The position numbers and the translations under genes are program-made. Shown in pieces: positions 26,156-34,667 of a stretch of 60,601 bases of DNA. The stretch spans positions 1 to 60,601 of the forward strand of contig JAKQEK010000342.1 in the NCBI GenBank assembly GCA_029558535.1, given 5' to 3'. The stretch comes from Bacteroidota bacterium (lineage in GTDB: Bacteria; Bacteroidota; Bacteroidia; Bacteroidales; ML635J-15). The notes beneath the pieces were generated by a model, which saw nothing but the letters and a program-made list of their open reading frames with translations, was not told the origin of the DNA and made no database searches. Each line of letters starts with the position of its first letter. The stretch's first letter is position 1.

Positions 26156-28144
26156 TTATTCTACATCTACAGCTAATAGCTGTCCGGTTTTAGGATTAGT
26201 TGACACTTTGTATGATACTAACTTTCCTTCCGCATTAAACAAATCCATTCCCTTAGCTGATGATGAATGGAAAAAGATATTTTCAGGTTTTCTTTCGATA
26301 AAGCCACAATGTTTTCCATACCTATCTTTGATTATCTTAACGATTCTGCCCTTATAAATATAATCTGGGTCATCAACCAAATCTGTAGTTACTTGTCCAG
26401 CATTTCTTAGGTTTTTTATCAACAAATCCGTAAAATCTTTATTGTCTTTAATGCCATGAATGCTTCTTTTTAGCTGATTGCCCCATATCTGTCTTACTGC
26501 ATCAAATTTTTCAATTGCTTTTTGAAAAAAATCATCTGATTTGGTTTCATCTTTCAAAACCTTTAAGATTAATGCTGAATGCTCATCAACGATTTGTTCA
26601 TTATTAACATTGGGGCTTGAGCCAGCAATCAGCTCTCTAAATATCATTAACAAATGATATTTAAAAGTATAATATTCTTTCGAAAGTTTTTGTTTTCGAA
26701 ATAGTTTTTCAATCTTTAGAAATGCAAGGCTTGACGTAAAATATGGTAGTTTTGATTGGAAATCTTTAAATAATATGTTTCCAAAGGTATCTAATAGCTT
26801 CGATTCATGTCTATGAGAAAGGTGAGGGTGATTCAAATACATTGACACAAAAGCATGAATTATAATACGTAAATTTAATTTTTCAAATTGGCTAATGGAT
26901 GGATTGTGGTCGTATTGCTTAGATCTTCTTTCATAATAAAAACGATCATAGTCAGGAGACAATGCATTAATAAATTCTTCTAATTCTTTATGAAATGGTT
27001 TTGTAGTTTCAAAAGCCTCATCTAATACAATATTTTGTCTATTTGTCCCTCTTACAATTTGATTTGTTATTTCTTGGCTTTGTGTTGAAATTACCTTTAT
27101 AATTAGAGGGACTTTTTCAAGTGCTGTAATATTTTCAGAATGCTTAAAAATAACATGACTAGTTTGGCATCCATTAACAATCTGAGGATTTTTAATTGTT
27201 AACTGCCTATTGCTGGGAATGTATTTTTCGCAAACTATTGTAATACCATTATTTAAAAGAGCAAATTTCTCTGGCTCAGTAACAATCGTTTTGTCTATCT
27301 CAGAGTTAATTGTATTGTCCCCTTGAAAATCTCGGACATTATCATCAAAAAGAGATTTCCGAATAATACCTTCATTAGTTTTGAGCAATTTGTTAAGCTC
27401 GTTTGCAAAACACATTAAAAGACAAGAATTTTCAACACCATTAACAGATGTTAATGGCATTGTGTCAATAGAATTTATAACAACTTCGAAGTTATTATCA
27501 TTTGAATCTAAAATTGATTTAAATCCAGTTAAGTCAACAAAGTGAATAATAGGTTCTGCATAAGTGTTAAGATGTCCAATATCATCTTTTAGTTGGTCAG
27601 CTAATGCTAGTTGGTGTTTGCTATCATGCCATTTACCCATTACAACATAATATAACCTAACTTTGGGATTGTCAGCCCATTTGTAAACAACATTTTCACT
27701 AATTAGATAATCTTTAATTTGAATCAATTCTTTAATTTCGTCTGAATGTGGAATCCTTTGTTTTTCAGACAAGAAATCTCGTACTCCATCGACAAAATTA
27801 TTAAACTCTCCTTTGTCAAAATTGGATTTGTATTTTGATTGAATAAAAATAAATTCAATTGAGACTCTTGGAAATTTTGAAACTAAATCTTTCGCTTCAT
27901 CAATATCGCGAATAATAATATCATTCAGCTTAATTGCAATACCATCAATTCCCATATCGAGAGAGCCTCCAATGTTTATCTTATTGAAAAGTTCGCTGTC
28001 TCCATTAAAAGCATCAGGTTGATGAGATTTTAAAATACTGTAATTAACATACTGTTCAAAAGCAACACCATCAGCTATTTTTAACAGCTCCATGTGTTCT
28101 CTGAACTTTTTAAATTTTGAGTTGATAATTGGTTCTAGATTCAT
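26156..28144 (-). CDS. AIPR-family abortive infection protein
   Basis: A 662-residue member of the AIPR (abortive infection phage resistance) family, recognised by LLNNGITIVC (about 296-305) and NPQIVNGCQTS (319-329). An N-terminal PD-(D/E)XK-like segment is visible: GIDGIA (D67) and, after a hydrophobic strand, IQSKYK (Q102, K104). The last 70 residues contain GFIERKPENIFFHSSS, which resembles the cold-shock/OB-fold nucleic-acid-binding signature, so the protein may sense RNA or single-stranded DNA. The GNAT gene lies 53 bp upstream on the same strand, and both lie between attC-like hairpins. Confidence 0.8.
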   Translation of the reverse strand: MNLEPIINSKFKKFREHMELLKIADGVAFEQYVNYSILKSHQPDAFNGDSELFNKINIGGSLDMGIDGIAIKLNDIIIRDIDEAKDLVSKFPRVSIEFIFIQSKYKSNFDKGEFNNFVDGVRDFLSEKQRIPHSDEIKELIQIKDYLISENVVYKWADNPKVRLYYVVMGKWHDSKHQLALADQLKDDIGHLNTYAEPIIHFVDLTGFKSILDSNDNNFEVVINSIDTMPLTSVNGVENSCLLMCFANELNKLLKTNEGIIRKSLFDDNVRDFQGDNTINSEIDKTIVTEPEKFALLNNGITIVCEKYIPSNRQLTIKNPQIVNGCQTSHVIFKHSENITALEKVPLIIKVISTQSQEITNQIVRGTNRQNIVLDEAFETTKPFHKELEEFINALSPDYDRFYYERRSKQYDHNPSISQFEKLNLRIIIHAFVSMYLNHPHLSHRHESKLLDTFGNILFKDFQSKLPYFTSSLAFLKIEKLFRKQKLSKEYYTFKYHLLMIFRELIAGSSPNVNNEQIVDEHSALILKVLKDETKSDDFFQKAIEKFDAVRQIWGNQLKRSIHGIKDNKDFTDLLIKNLRNAGQVTTDLVDDPDYIYKGRIVKIIKDRYGKHCGFIERKPENIFFHSSSAKGMDLFNAEGKLVSYKVSTNPKTGQLLAVDVE

Positions 28145-28197
28145 ATTCTTTGAAATATTTACATTATGGCTATATTATTGGAATTATACTTTTTGCT

Positions 28198-28878
28198 TCA
28201 TTTGTTTTCCCATACAAGGTCTTCAATTTTCCATGTAAATTTTCTCACTTCATCGGCAACTTTTTTTAATTCTTTATCACCGCCTACTGTCATAAACAGT
28301 TCATCACTAATTTTATAGAGTGTCTTATAAGCATAAAAAATTCTTTTCCTTAATGTTTCAATTCTTTCGTTGTTAATATCCGAATTAATTTCATTAAGAT
28401 TCTCGTTGTCAAAATTGAAGTCTGACTGTTTTAATTCAAATTCAGTCTCAGTTTCGTTAATGGCTGTAAATCCAAGCTTTAGAGCGACATTTTTAGAATT
28501 ATTATAGTTCTTTTCTCCAATTGCATTTTTGTCGATTGTAACTCTTTGAATTTCTCTTTCATCATAAAACAGATACGGGAGAATAGATTCTTTTAATGCA
28601 GTTGTAAGATAGCCTTGTTTTCTTTTCTCTGGAATAATGTACCAATGTAAATCATGGTACATATCAAGAACAGCACCCACGTATTTATCTAAGTCATTTT
28701 TTATGAAAAAAAATCTATATGAACCAAAATTTCCAATAATATTATCCGACATTTTTGGTTGTTCTGTCCAGACTTTTGCGACAACAACGGTTTTACTTAT
28801 CTGCCTTACAAAAATCGACTCTTCAGCTTTTCCGTTATTAAGCTTGTCAATACATTTTCTAATTTCTTTGTCTCCCAT
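28198..28878 (-). CDS. GNAT-family acetyltransferase
   Basis: A 226-residue protein with the GNAT acetyl-CoA-binding motif A (YIIPEKRKQGYLTTAL, with the pattern R/K-x-x-G-x-L) and the later motif SKNVALKLGFTAI. The C-terminal 70 residues are a helical extension. The substrate is unknown. It precedes the AIPR gene in the same putative cassette and could modify it, act as a separate toxin, or be unrelated cargo. The start lies 27 nt from the attC-like hairpin at 28906. Confidence 0.75.
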   Translation of the reverse strand: MGDKEIRKCIDKLNNGKAEESIFVRQISKTVVVAKVWTEQPKMSDNIIGNFGSYRFFFIKNDLDKYVGAVLDMYHDLHWYIIPEKRKQGYLTTALKESILPYLFYDEREIQRVTIDKNAIGEKNYNNSKNVALKLGFTAINETETEFELKQSDFNFDNENLNEINSDINNERIETLRKRIFYAYKTLYKISDELFMTVGGDKELKKVADEVRKFTWKIEDLVWENK

Positions 28879-28905
28879 TAATGTTTTTATGTCTTTTAAA
28901 ATGAA

Positions 28906-29036
28906 GGCTAACGTATCAGTGTTTTATTAACCGTTTTTACACACAAAAATAATGATAAATAAATACAAAGCACAAATATTAGCTAATAGTTTTCGAAATA
29001 GTTCCGGTAAAAATGGTTAATAAAACAATGTTGGAC
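28906..29036 (-). repeat. attC-like hairpin 0
   Basis: On the minus strand it begins with GTCCAAC, an exact RYYYAAC box, and ends with GTTAGCC. The arms TGTTTTATTAACC(A/G)TTTTTAC pair over 21 bp with one mismatch. The spacers next to the boxes differ strongly in length (1-2 nt against about 6 nt). It is 131 bp long, within the attC range. It is the upstream boundary of the GNAT-AIPR cassette. Confidence 0.65.
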
Positions 29037-29126
29037 TATGTCGCTTGTACCATATGGGAGTTTTATTTTTGGGGATATGGCAATTGATTGATTTCAAATG
29101 GAACTATTTTTACATATAAAAATTTA

Positions 29127-30560
29127 CTATCCATCCACCGTATTATCCGGCATAAAATCTTCTGCTCTTTTTGGGCGATTAGTAAATATATTAAACTTTT
29201 TCCCTTTCTCCAGAAAGCGATTTTTATAGGTTTCGGCCACACCATTGGAAACAGCAATTGAAATGTCAGCATCATGTATTATCTCCTGGCTGCCACGCAT
29301 TTTTCCGTCCTTAGTGGATTGTGAAATGGTAATGAGAGCGGAATTGGAATAGTTTAGTTTGATCTCCTTCATGTCAATTGCATTTATACGCATATTGTCA
29401 AGGCTATCTATAAAAATAAAGTTGAAAGTGTTAGGCTCAATTTCGGTAAGCAGTTCGTCTTTGGTCCTTAGGTCGGCAATTGATAGGTTGGGAGAGTAAG
29501 CATTATTATAACTTAGCTTATCTTTCATAGTTTTTGCAAAACCTTCTTCTCCGCTAACGTATACAACAGTTCCGAAATTCTCAGCAAGATAATTGGCAAA
29601 CTGAATAGCAAAAGTTGATTTACCTTCGCCTGGCATTCCGTGAATTGCACAATGAAAATTCGTAGATGGTAAGCCCAAAAAGTCCTGCCAACGATTCTGG
29701 AAATTCAATGCGAAATATTGCAAATTTGACAATTCGGTGCTCGACATTATTTTGGAATTAGGTTTACTGTTTTTAAACGTTTGTGGATTATCTGTTTTCT
29801 GTTCAATAACGTTATTTTGTGTTTCGATAAACGTTTCCGATGGTGGTATTCTAGTTATTTTATGTTCTAACTTGTCATCTTGATATTCATATTTTGGTTC
29901 AGGTATTACTTCATCTTTTACATCTGTTTCTACCTCAATGTACTCAGGGATAAGCAATCTGTTCAAATTTAAAGCTATTAGTTGACGATTAAGTTCTGTT
30001 ATTGAAACGTTTAAAACATTTAATGTTGCTTGGAGCTGTTTTATTTCTTCGTTTGTTGAATTTTCTCTTGATTTCTTAGTCACCTTATCTAATATTGCTC
30101 CACCGACAAATCCAACTAAGCCATAAGTAACTGTTCGCCTTAAACGTTTGTCTTCTTCAATACTTGGGTTCTTTTTAGTAGAATCGTAGCCGAGAAATGC
30201 ACCAGCCATTCCGACTGCTAGTGGAGTAAAACCATTATCTGGCTGCTGGAGAAATTTGATACGTGCAGCGATTTTTTCCTTCTCATGGTTAAACTTTTGT
30301 AACTCGATAGATATATTTTCTATTTCAAGTTTTTTCTGTATAAACTCATCGTTCGGTACTTTAATAATAATTTTAGATTTGCTTACAACTTTATTATCGG
30401 TAACAATACCCTTTAGTCCAGATACGAATTTTTTATCCTTTTCCAGCATCTCTTGTGATTTCGTCCATGCTTCGTGTCGGCAAGTTGAACTACAGTATTT
30501 AGCATCATCTCTTTTTGCAGTAAATTCTTTTTCGCAGTTTTCGCAATATTTTGTTTTCAT
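29127..30560 (-). CDS. Zinc-finger, glycine-zipper, RecA-like ATPase
   Basis: A 477-residue protein with an N-terminal four-cysteine zinc finger (C6, C9, C23, C27), coiled-coil segments (about 75-105 and 165-200) around a glycine-rich hydrophobic stretch (113-155, GMAGAFLGY and YGLVGFVGGAI), and a C-terminal RecA-fold ATPase with Walker A GMPGEGKS (308-315) and Walker B FIFIDSLD (381-388). The ATPase resembles RadA/DnaB-type cores. It is the last gene of the minus-strand replication module, 13 bp after the primase. It may help replicate or partition the excised element; the actual function is unknown. Confidence 0.6.
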   Translation of the reverse strand: MKTKYCENCEKEFTAKRDDAKYCSSTCRHEAWTKSQEMLEKDKKFVSGLKGIVTDNKVVSKSKIIIKVPNDEFIQKKLEIENISIELQKFNHEKEKIAARIKFLQQPDNGFTPLAVGMAGAFLGYDSTKKNPSIEEDKRLRRTVTYGLVGFVGGAILDKVTKKSRENSTNEEIKQLQATLNVLNVSITELNRQLIALNLNRLLIPEYIEVETDVKDEVIPEPKYEYQDDKLEHKITRIPPSETFIETQNNVIEQKTDNPQTFKNSKPNSKIMSSTELSNLQYFALNFQNRWQDFLGLPSTNFHCAIHGMPGEGKSTFAIQFANYLAENFGTVVYVSGEEGFAKTMKDKLSYNNAYSPNLSIADLRTKDELLTEIEPNTFNFIFIDSLDNMRINAIDMKEIKLNYSNSALITISQSTKDGKMRGSQEIIHDADISIAVSNGVAETYKNRFLEKGKKFNIFTNRPKRAEDFMPDNTVDG

Positions 30561-30573
30561 TATTATAATACTT

Positions 30574-31845
30574 TTAATTTAATACTATTATTTCTTTCTC
30601 TAGGATTTCTTTTAACAGGCATAGCCTGTCATAATGTGGCTTGTATGTTGGGTTGTTTTGGTTCTCTTCTACGATAGTTAACTCTGCTTCAACAAATTTT
30701 GATGTATTGATAATTGTTTGTGCATTATCTAGTTTAATTGGGCCATCAGGTAACTTATATTGATTGTAAAATTGAGTAATTGATTCAATGTCCCAGGTGC
30801 AATTATTGTTTGTTACAGAGCTAATACTTGGTTCGGAGTTTATCTGTTGATTATCTAAGCTATAAAATGATTTATCTGCAACAAACTCTTTATAATTGAA
30901 TTTGATTAAGTAATCTGCGAGATCTAATCCTGATTTTTTTTCAGATTCAGAAGCATTTATTTCTAAAACATTTGAAACTTTTATTGCAGACACAATAGAT
31001 TTTAGTTCCTTAGCTTTTTCTGACCAAAGTTCAAAAGCATTTAAGTCAGGATATAAAATTACTTTTCTTTTTTTCAGGACATCACATTTTTCCTTCTGTA
31101 AATTATGAATGCCTCCTGTAGCCAACCAAACCATATTTGGAAAATAAATGCTTGCAATTGTTGCTGTTTTTTCGCTTTCAACTATTGCAACAATTTTGTG
31201 ATTATTTTCTGGTAAGCTAAGTAAATGCTCCCCGAAAAAGCATTGTTTTAAATTAAAATCTTTCTTATTTAGTTTCGTATGAATCCATGAAAACGCTCTA
31301 CCAGTATTTTTTATTCTATTACCAGTTTCTGCATTATAGTGCATTATTTTTCCAGTTCTAATATCAAAATTTTTGTCAATCTGCCAGAAAATAGTTTTTT
31401 CAGGCAGATATATTGAAGTCCCGATAAAATATTGTTTAATTATTGATTTAGTAATCTCTTCTCCAAAAATACTGAGTAGAAATTTTACATAATTGTTGGT
31501 GCTTGCTATTTCTGCTGCATTTTCACTAAATAGTACTGTAGAATTGAAATGTTTATGTGGAATAAAACTTGTTGGTATTGTTTTGTGTGGTTTTAGCAAT
31601 GTGAAATCTTGTATTGGTTTAGATGTTGATATTGAATTGTTGGGATTGTCTTTAAAGTACATTGCTGGAGTGTAGTGATAACCACATTCGTTAAGTCTGT
31701 CACACTTTCCGACATAGTCAGATAGGTACTGTCCAGTTGTAGTGTCAATATATCTGACAAAACGATGTGGTTTATAGCAATGTGGGCATGTGAACCTACT
31801 TTGCAAACCCTTGTATTTTTCTAATTCAAATCTATAATTACTCAT
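30574..31845 (-). CDS. DUF6371-type primase-like protein with TOPRIM domain
   Basis: The N-terminus has a zinc-binding CPHC ... CDRLNECGYH cluster, as in CHC2-type primases. A central TOPRIM-like domain follows, with AIVESEKTA (catalytic glutamate) and VILYPDLNAF (aspartate). It probably acts as the replication primase of the mobile element. The ATG at 31845 (MSNYRFELEKYKG) is preferred to one eight codons upstream because the conserved zinc domain begins soon after it. Length is about 423 residues. It lies between the RepA-like helicase and the zinc-finger ATPase. Confidence 0.7.
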   Translation of the reverse strand: MSNYRFELEKYKGLQSRFTCPHCYKPHRFVRYIDTTTGQYLSDYVGKCDRLNECGYHYTPAMYFKDNPNNSISTSKPIQDFTLLKPHKTIPTSFIPHKHFNSTVLFSENAAEIASTNNYVKFLLSIFGEEITKSIIKQYFIGTSIYLPEKTIFWQIDKNFDIRTGKIMHYNAETGNRIKNTGRAFSWIHTKLNKKDFNLKQCFFGEHLLSLPENNHKIVAIVESEKTATIASIYFPNMVWLATGGIHNLQKEKCDVLKKRKVILYPDLNAFELWSEKAKELKSIVSAIKVSNVLEINASESEKKSGLDLADYLIKFNYKEFVADKSFYSLDNQQINSEPSISSVTNNNCTWDIESITQFYNQYKLPDGPIKLDNAQTIINTSKFVEAELTIVEENQNNPTYKPHYDRLCLLKEILEKEIIVLN

Positions 31846-31922
31846 TGTATCATTTTTACATTCGTACAATTCGTATCACTCGTACCAAAAAAGCCAAGTA
31901 CGATTATTACGAATAGTACGAT

Positions 31923-32993
31923 TTAGACATCACTATTAAGATTTTTCTGATCGTTTTTAATCCATTTTCGAACAGCTCCTTCAGATACCATGAGCACTTT
32001 TGCTATCTCCACATTTGATTTTCCTACCTTTTTCATTTCCAAAGCATCTTTTATTCTATTGGTCTTTTCACTAGGTGTTAGTATTTGTAGATGATCATTT
32101 TCCGAACAATATTTTATAAATTCAAATTCGATAAAATTTGAGTTTTTAACAAGTCTGCACAGTACTACATTTTCGCTATCATATACGCAGTTTGTACTCC
32201 TTACTTTTATCTGTTTTAAATATCGGAGATTAACGTCTTGACTACTTTCTCCAATAGCAAAGGCACTATCGCAAAAGTTTATTAACATTTTACTGCCAGA
32301 CAAATCATTTCGCGTGAGAGGTTTTGTGTTGTTTCGCTTTGGAGTATGAGCTAAAATCAGAATTGAAAGATCGTACTTTTTTTTAAGATTTTTAAGCTTT
32401 TTCATAAATGGTAAGGCATGCTTTGCCTGCTCGTTGTCAGAATTTAAATATGTTAAATTATCGACAATTAGAATTCTGACACCTGTTTGAATAATTATTT
32501 TCTCGATTTCGTTTATCAGATCATTTTCAAAAGTCGAATAATCGGTAATTTCCGCATCCGTATTGAACTCAACTCTTTTAAAATTATCTGACCAGATGTA
32601 ATGATCCTGATAGTTATTGGAGTACCTGTTCTCAAATTGCTTGTCTGATAGTTCAAAATCCAGATAAAGTACTATCTGCATCATAATATTCATTCTAAAC
32701 CCTAATATTGACTTACCTGTTGAGATACTGTCAGCAATTTGAACTCCTAGGATGGTTTTCCCGATACCAGTATCAGCGAATAAAAAGCATATCTCGTTTT
32801 CAAACCAGAAAGAATCAAATATCATATTAGGTACTTTTTTCTTTTTAGCTTGTTGTATCCACTCATTACCAGATTTATAAACTAATAGGTCTGATGAGTT
32901 TTCACTATTATTATCAAACTCGCTTACCTCAGAATTTATCTGATTGATCAAGACTGTAGCTTTTTGTTTTGAATCTGCAATTATAGTTTCCAT
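31923..32993 (-). CDS. RepA-like hexameric helicase with C-terminal HTH
   Basis: A 356-residue RecA-fold ATPase with Walker A ADTGIGKT (73-80), Walker B RILIVDNLTYL (about 167-177) and LILAHTPKR, the pattern of RepA/RSF1010-type replicative helicases (AAA_25). The last 45 residues form a helix-turn-helix (NVEIAKVLMVSEGAVRKWIK), which could bind an origin or its own promoter. It is the first enzyme of the replication module. A strong hairpin lies 15 nt before its start codon. Confidence 0.75.
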   Translation of the reverse strand: METIIADSKQKATVLINQINSEVSEFDNNSENSSDLLVYKSGNEWIQQAKKKKVPNMIFDSFWFENEICFLFADTGIGKTILGVQIADSISTGKSILGFRMNIMMQIVLYLDFELSDKQFENRYSNNYQDHYIWSDNFKRVEFNTDAEITDYSTFENDLINEIEKIIIQTGVRILIVDNLTYLNSDNEQAKHALPFMKKLKNLKKKYDLSILILAHTPKRNNTKPLTRNDLSGSKMLINFCDSAFAIGESSQDVNLRYLKQIKVRSTNCVYDSENVVLCRLVKNSNFIEFEFIKYCSENDHLQILTPSEKTNRIKDALEMKKVGKSNVEIAKVLMVSEGAVRKWIKNDQKNLNSDV

Positions 32994-33007
32994 AACATAA
33001 GTTTTAG

Positions 33008-33051
33008 GAGGCTGCCATTGAGCACAGTTATTTAGACTCTTTGGCAGCCTC
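33008..33051 (-). promoter_or_regulatory. Hairpin in the leader of the RepA-like gene
   Basis: GAGGCTGCCA (33008-33017) and TGGCAGCCTC (33042-33051) form a perfect 10-bp stem with a 24-nt loop, in the gap between the 62-residue gene and the helicase gene. No T-run follows on the minus strand, so a leader, attenuator or protein-binding role is more likely than a terminator. Confidence 0.6.
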
Positions 33052-33058
33052 TTGTTAT

Positions 33059-33247
33059 TTACTCGACTTCAGCCAGGTCCATAAGTTCCTGAATGAAGCC
33101 TTTATTATCACTATTGAAATTCACATCAATCGAAATTATCTCGCTATCCGCATCGACATCCACAATTTTATTTTTGATGTCGTTTTCAACTAAAATTTCC
33201 GAGAACGCTATTGTGTTCTCAATATTTACATCAAATGAAATTTTCAT
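33059..33247 (-). CDS. Small acidic hypothetical protein
   Basis: A 62-residue, strongly acidic product with alternating hydrophobic and charged residues and no recognised motif. It lies between the HTH protein and the helicase on the same strand, in a position typical of small regulators of mobile-element replication. Function is unknown. Confidence 0.45.
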   Translation of the reverse strand: MKISFDVNIENTIAFSEILVENDIKNKIVDVDADSEIISIDVNFNSDNKGFIQELMDLAEVE

Positions 33248-33351
33248 AAATTTTAAATTTTAAATTATAAATAATATTATTTTGCTTCCCTTACTATTCA
33301 AGTGGAGGTGAGTTGTCTGCAAAGTGATGAACTAATCTTGCCAATCTGTTG

Positions 33352-33633
33352 TTATATAGATTTTCCATTTTCTATGAATTTAGTGATTTGACTTTTTTTG
33401 TAATACCACGTGTTGCCTGCTTTTTTGCCTTTTAGCTCACCAGTTTGCCGTTTGTTCCAAAACCATGTAGTACCTTTCCCGAGCAGCAACTTGGCTTCTT
33501 TTTCTGGGATGTAATCGCCAATTGCATGCCCATCTTGTTTTTGTAAAGTCACAGTGGACTGCAGTTTGTCAATTTTCTCAATTAACTCATCTAATTTTCG
33601 GTCAGAGACGAGTATGTAATTTTCTTTTTCCAT
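33352..33633 (-). CDS. Excisionase-like helix-turn-helix protein
   Basis: A 93-residue protein. Its C-terminal half (YIPEKEAKLLLGKGTTWFWN, GELKGKKAGNTWYYKKSQI) is a MerR-like winged helix of the kind found in Bacteroidota excisionases and element regulators; the N-terminus is a short coiled coil. In comparable elements it directs excision or activates the replication genes. It lies at the head of the minus-strand module. Confidence 0.75.
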   Translation of the reverse strand: MEKENYILVSDRKLDELIEKIDKLQSTVTLQKQDGHAIGDYIPEKEAKLLLGKGTTWFWNKRQTGELKGKKAGNTWYYKKSQITKFIENGKSI

Positions 33634-33692
33634 ATTATCAATTTAATTGTAGTTTATAAAACAAATATAAAACAACATATAAGGCAAAAAAA

Positions 33693-34433
33693 TTATTCTT
33701 TTATTATATGGTTAATGCTATTATCAATAAATGTAATTACCTCTCTAATTTGACAAAGATTCAAACCTGCTAGTTTTGCAACTTCAATAAATTTAAATTT
33801 ATCTTCTCCATATTTCCACTCTATAAAAGTAGAACTAGTGTGTCCTCTTAAAATCATTAATTCATAGTATTTCCCTAATGAATTAAAATCTGAGTATAAT
33901 CGTTTAATATCATTATGATTGTCAAATAATTTTAAGTAAGCATCAAAAAGTAGTAATGGATCACATTCATTTAAATCTTTAGCATAAATTTTTAAATCCT
34001 TATAAGGGGAATCAATCCGAAAAAGGATTTTTTCTAAATCAGAGATTCTATCTAATAGGATGTCAGTGTATGTAGGACGATTGTATTCCCGCACTTTGCT
34101 ATATAGCCCTTTTAAATTAAATTTGTCTCCCTGTGCATTAAACCCCTTCTCAACTAAATCAATAATTAGGTTTTTCTCACTGTTTAGGATTGATCCATAT
34201 TTATTTATTGCATATTCAATCGTATCTACATTATCTTCAACCATACTTTTAAATTGGGTTGTTTTCCTGTTAAACGAGACTTTTACATAGAGTCGATTAA
34301 AGTTTTTGTCAGATGAAAATAATTCCTCTGTTGACCCATCTTCACGGATTATCTCAACGCTGTAACCCTTGTCTGCTTTAAGTGTAGATGGAACTATGAT
34401 ATGTTTAACAGTTATTTTGCCCATTTTTAACAA
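33693..34433 (-). CDS. Island protein of unknown function
   Basis: A 246-residue protein. Residues 1-60 are predicted beta-rich (VEIIREDGSTEELF, KVSFNRKTTQ), similar in feel to the arm-binding domain of Bacteroidota recombinases, but no catalytic domain follows; the rest is helical. An alternative start three codons downstream (MGKITV) is possible. It lies upstream of the HTH gene on the same strand. No function is assigned. Confidence 0.5.
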   Translation of the reverse strand: MLKMGKITVKHIIVPSTLKADKGYSVEIIREDGSTEELFSSDKNFNRLYVKVSFNRKTTQFKSMVEDNVDTIEYAINKYGSILNSEKNLIIDLVEKGFNAQGDKFNLKGLYSKVREYNRPTYTDILLDRISDLEKILFRIDSPYKDLKIYAKDLNECDPLLLFDAYLKLFDNHNDIKRLYSDFNSLGKYYELMILRGHTSSTFIEWKYGEDKFKFIEVAKLAGLNLCQIREVITFIDNSINHIIKE

Positions 34434-34667
34434 TCTGTTTTAATTGTTTTTCTTTATAACGCAAAGATAATATAAAAAGTTGCTTAAATGCAAGAAAATA
34501 AACAACATTTTTGAAAATACTTGAAAGCCATTGTAAATACAGGCAAATATCAATCTAAAACTAAAAGAAATTTGAATTATTTTGTTTCAAATTGAACTTT
34601 TTCATCAATAATGTTCTCAATTTTCTGCCCAAAAGATGCGTATTTGCGATTTTGTTGATTAGAATTC

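Noticed and set aside
25214..26357. Plus-strand frames opposite the 260-residue gene and AIPR
   Set aside because: They are antisense shadows, and the minus-strand genes have the better context and motifs.
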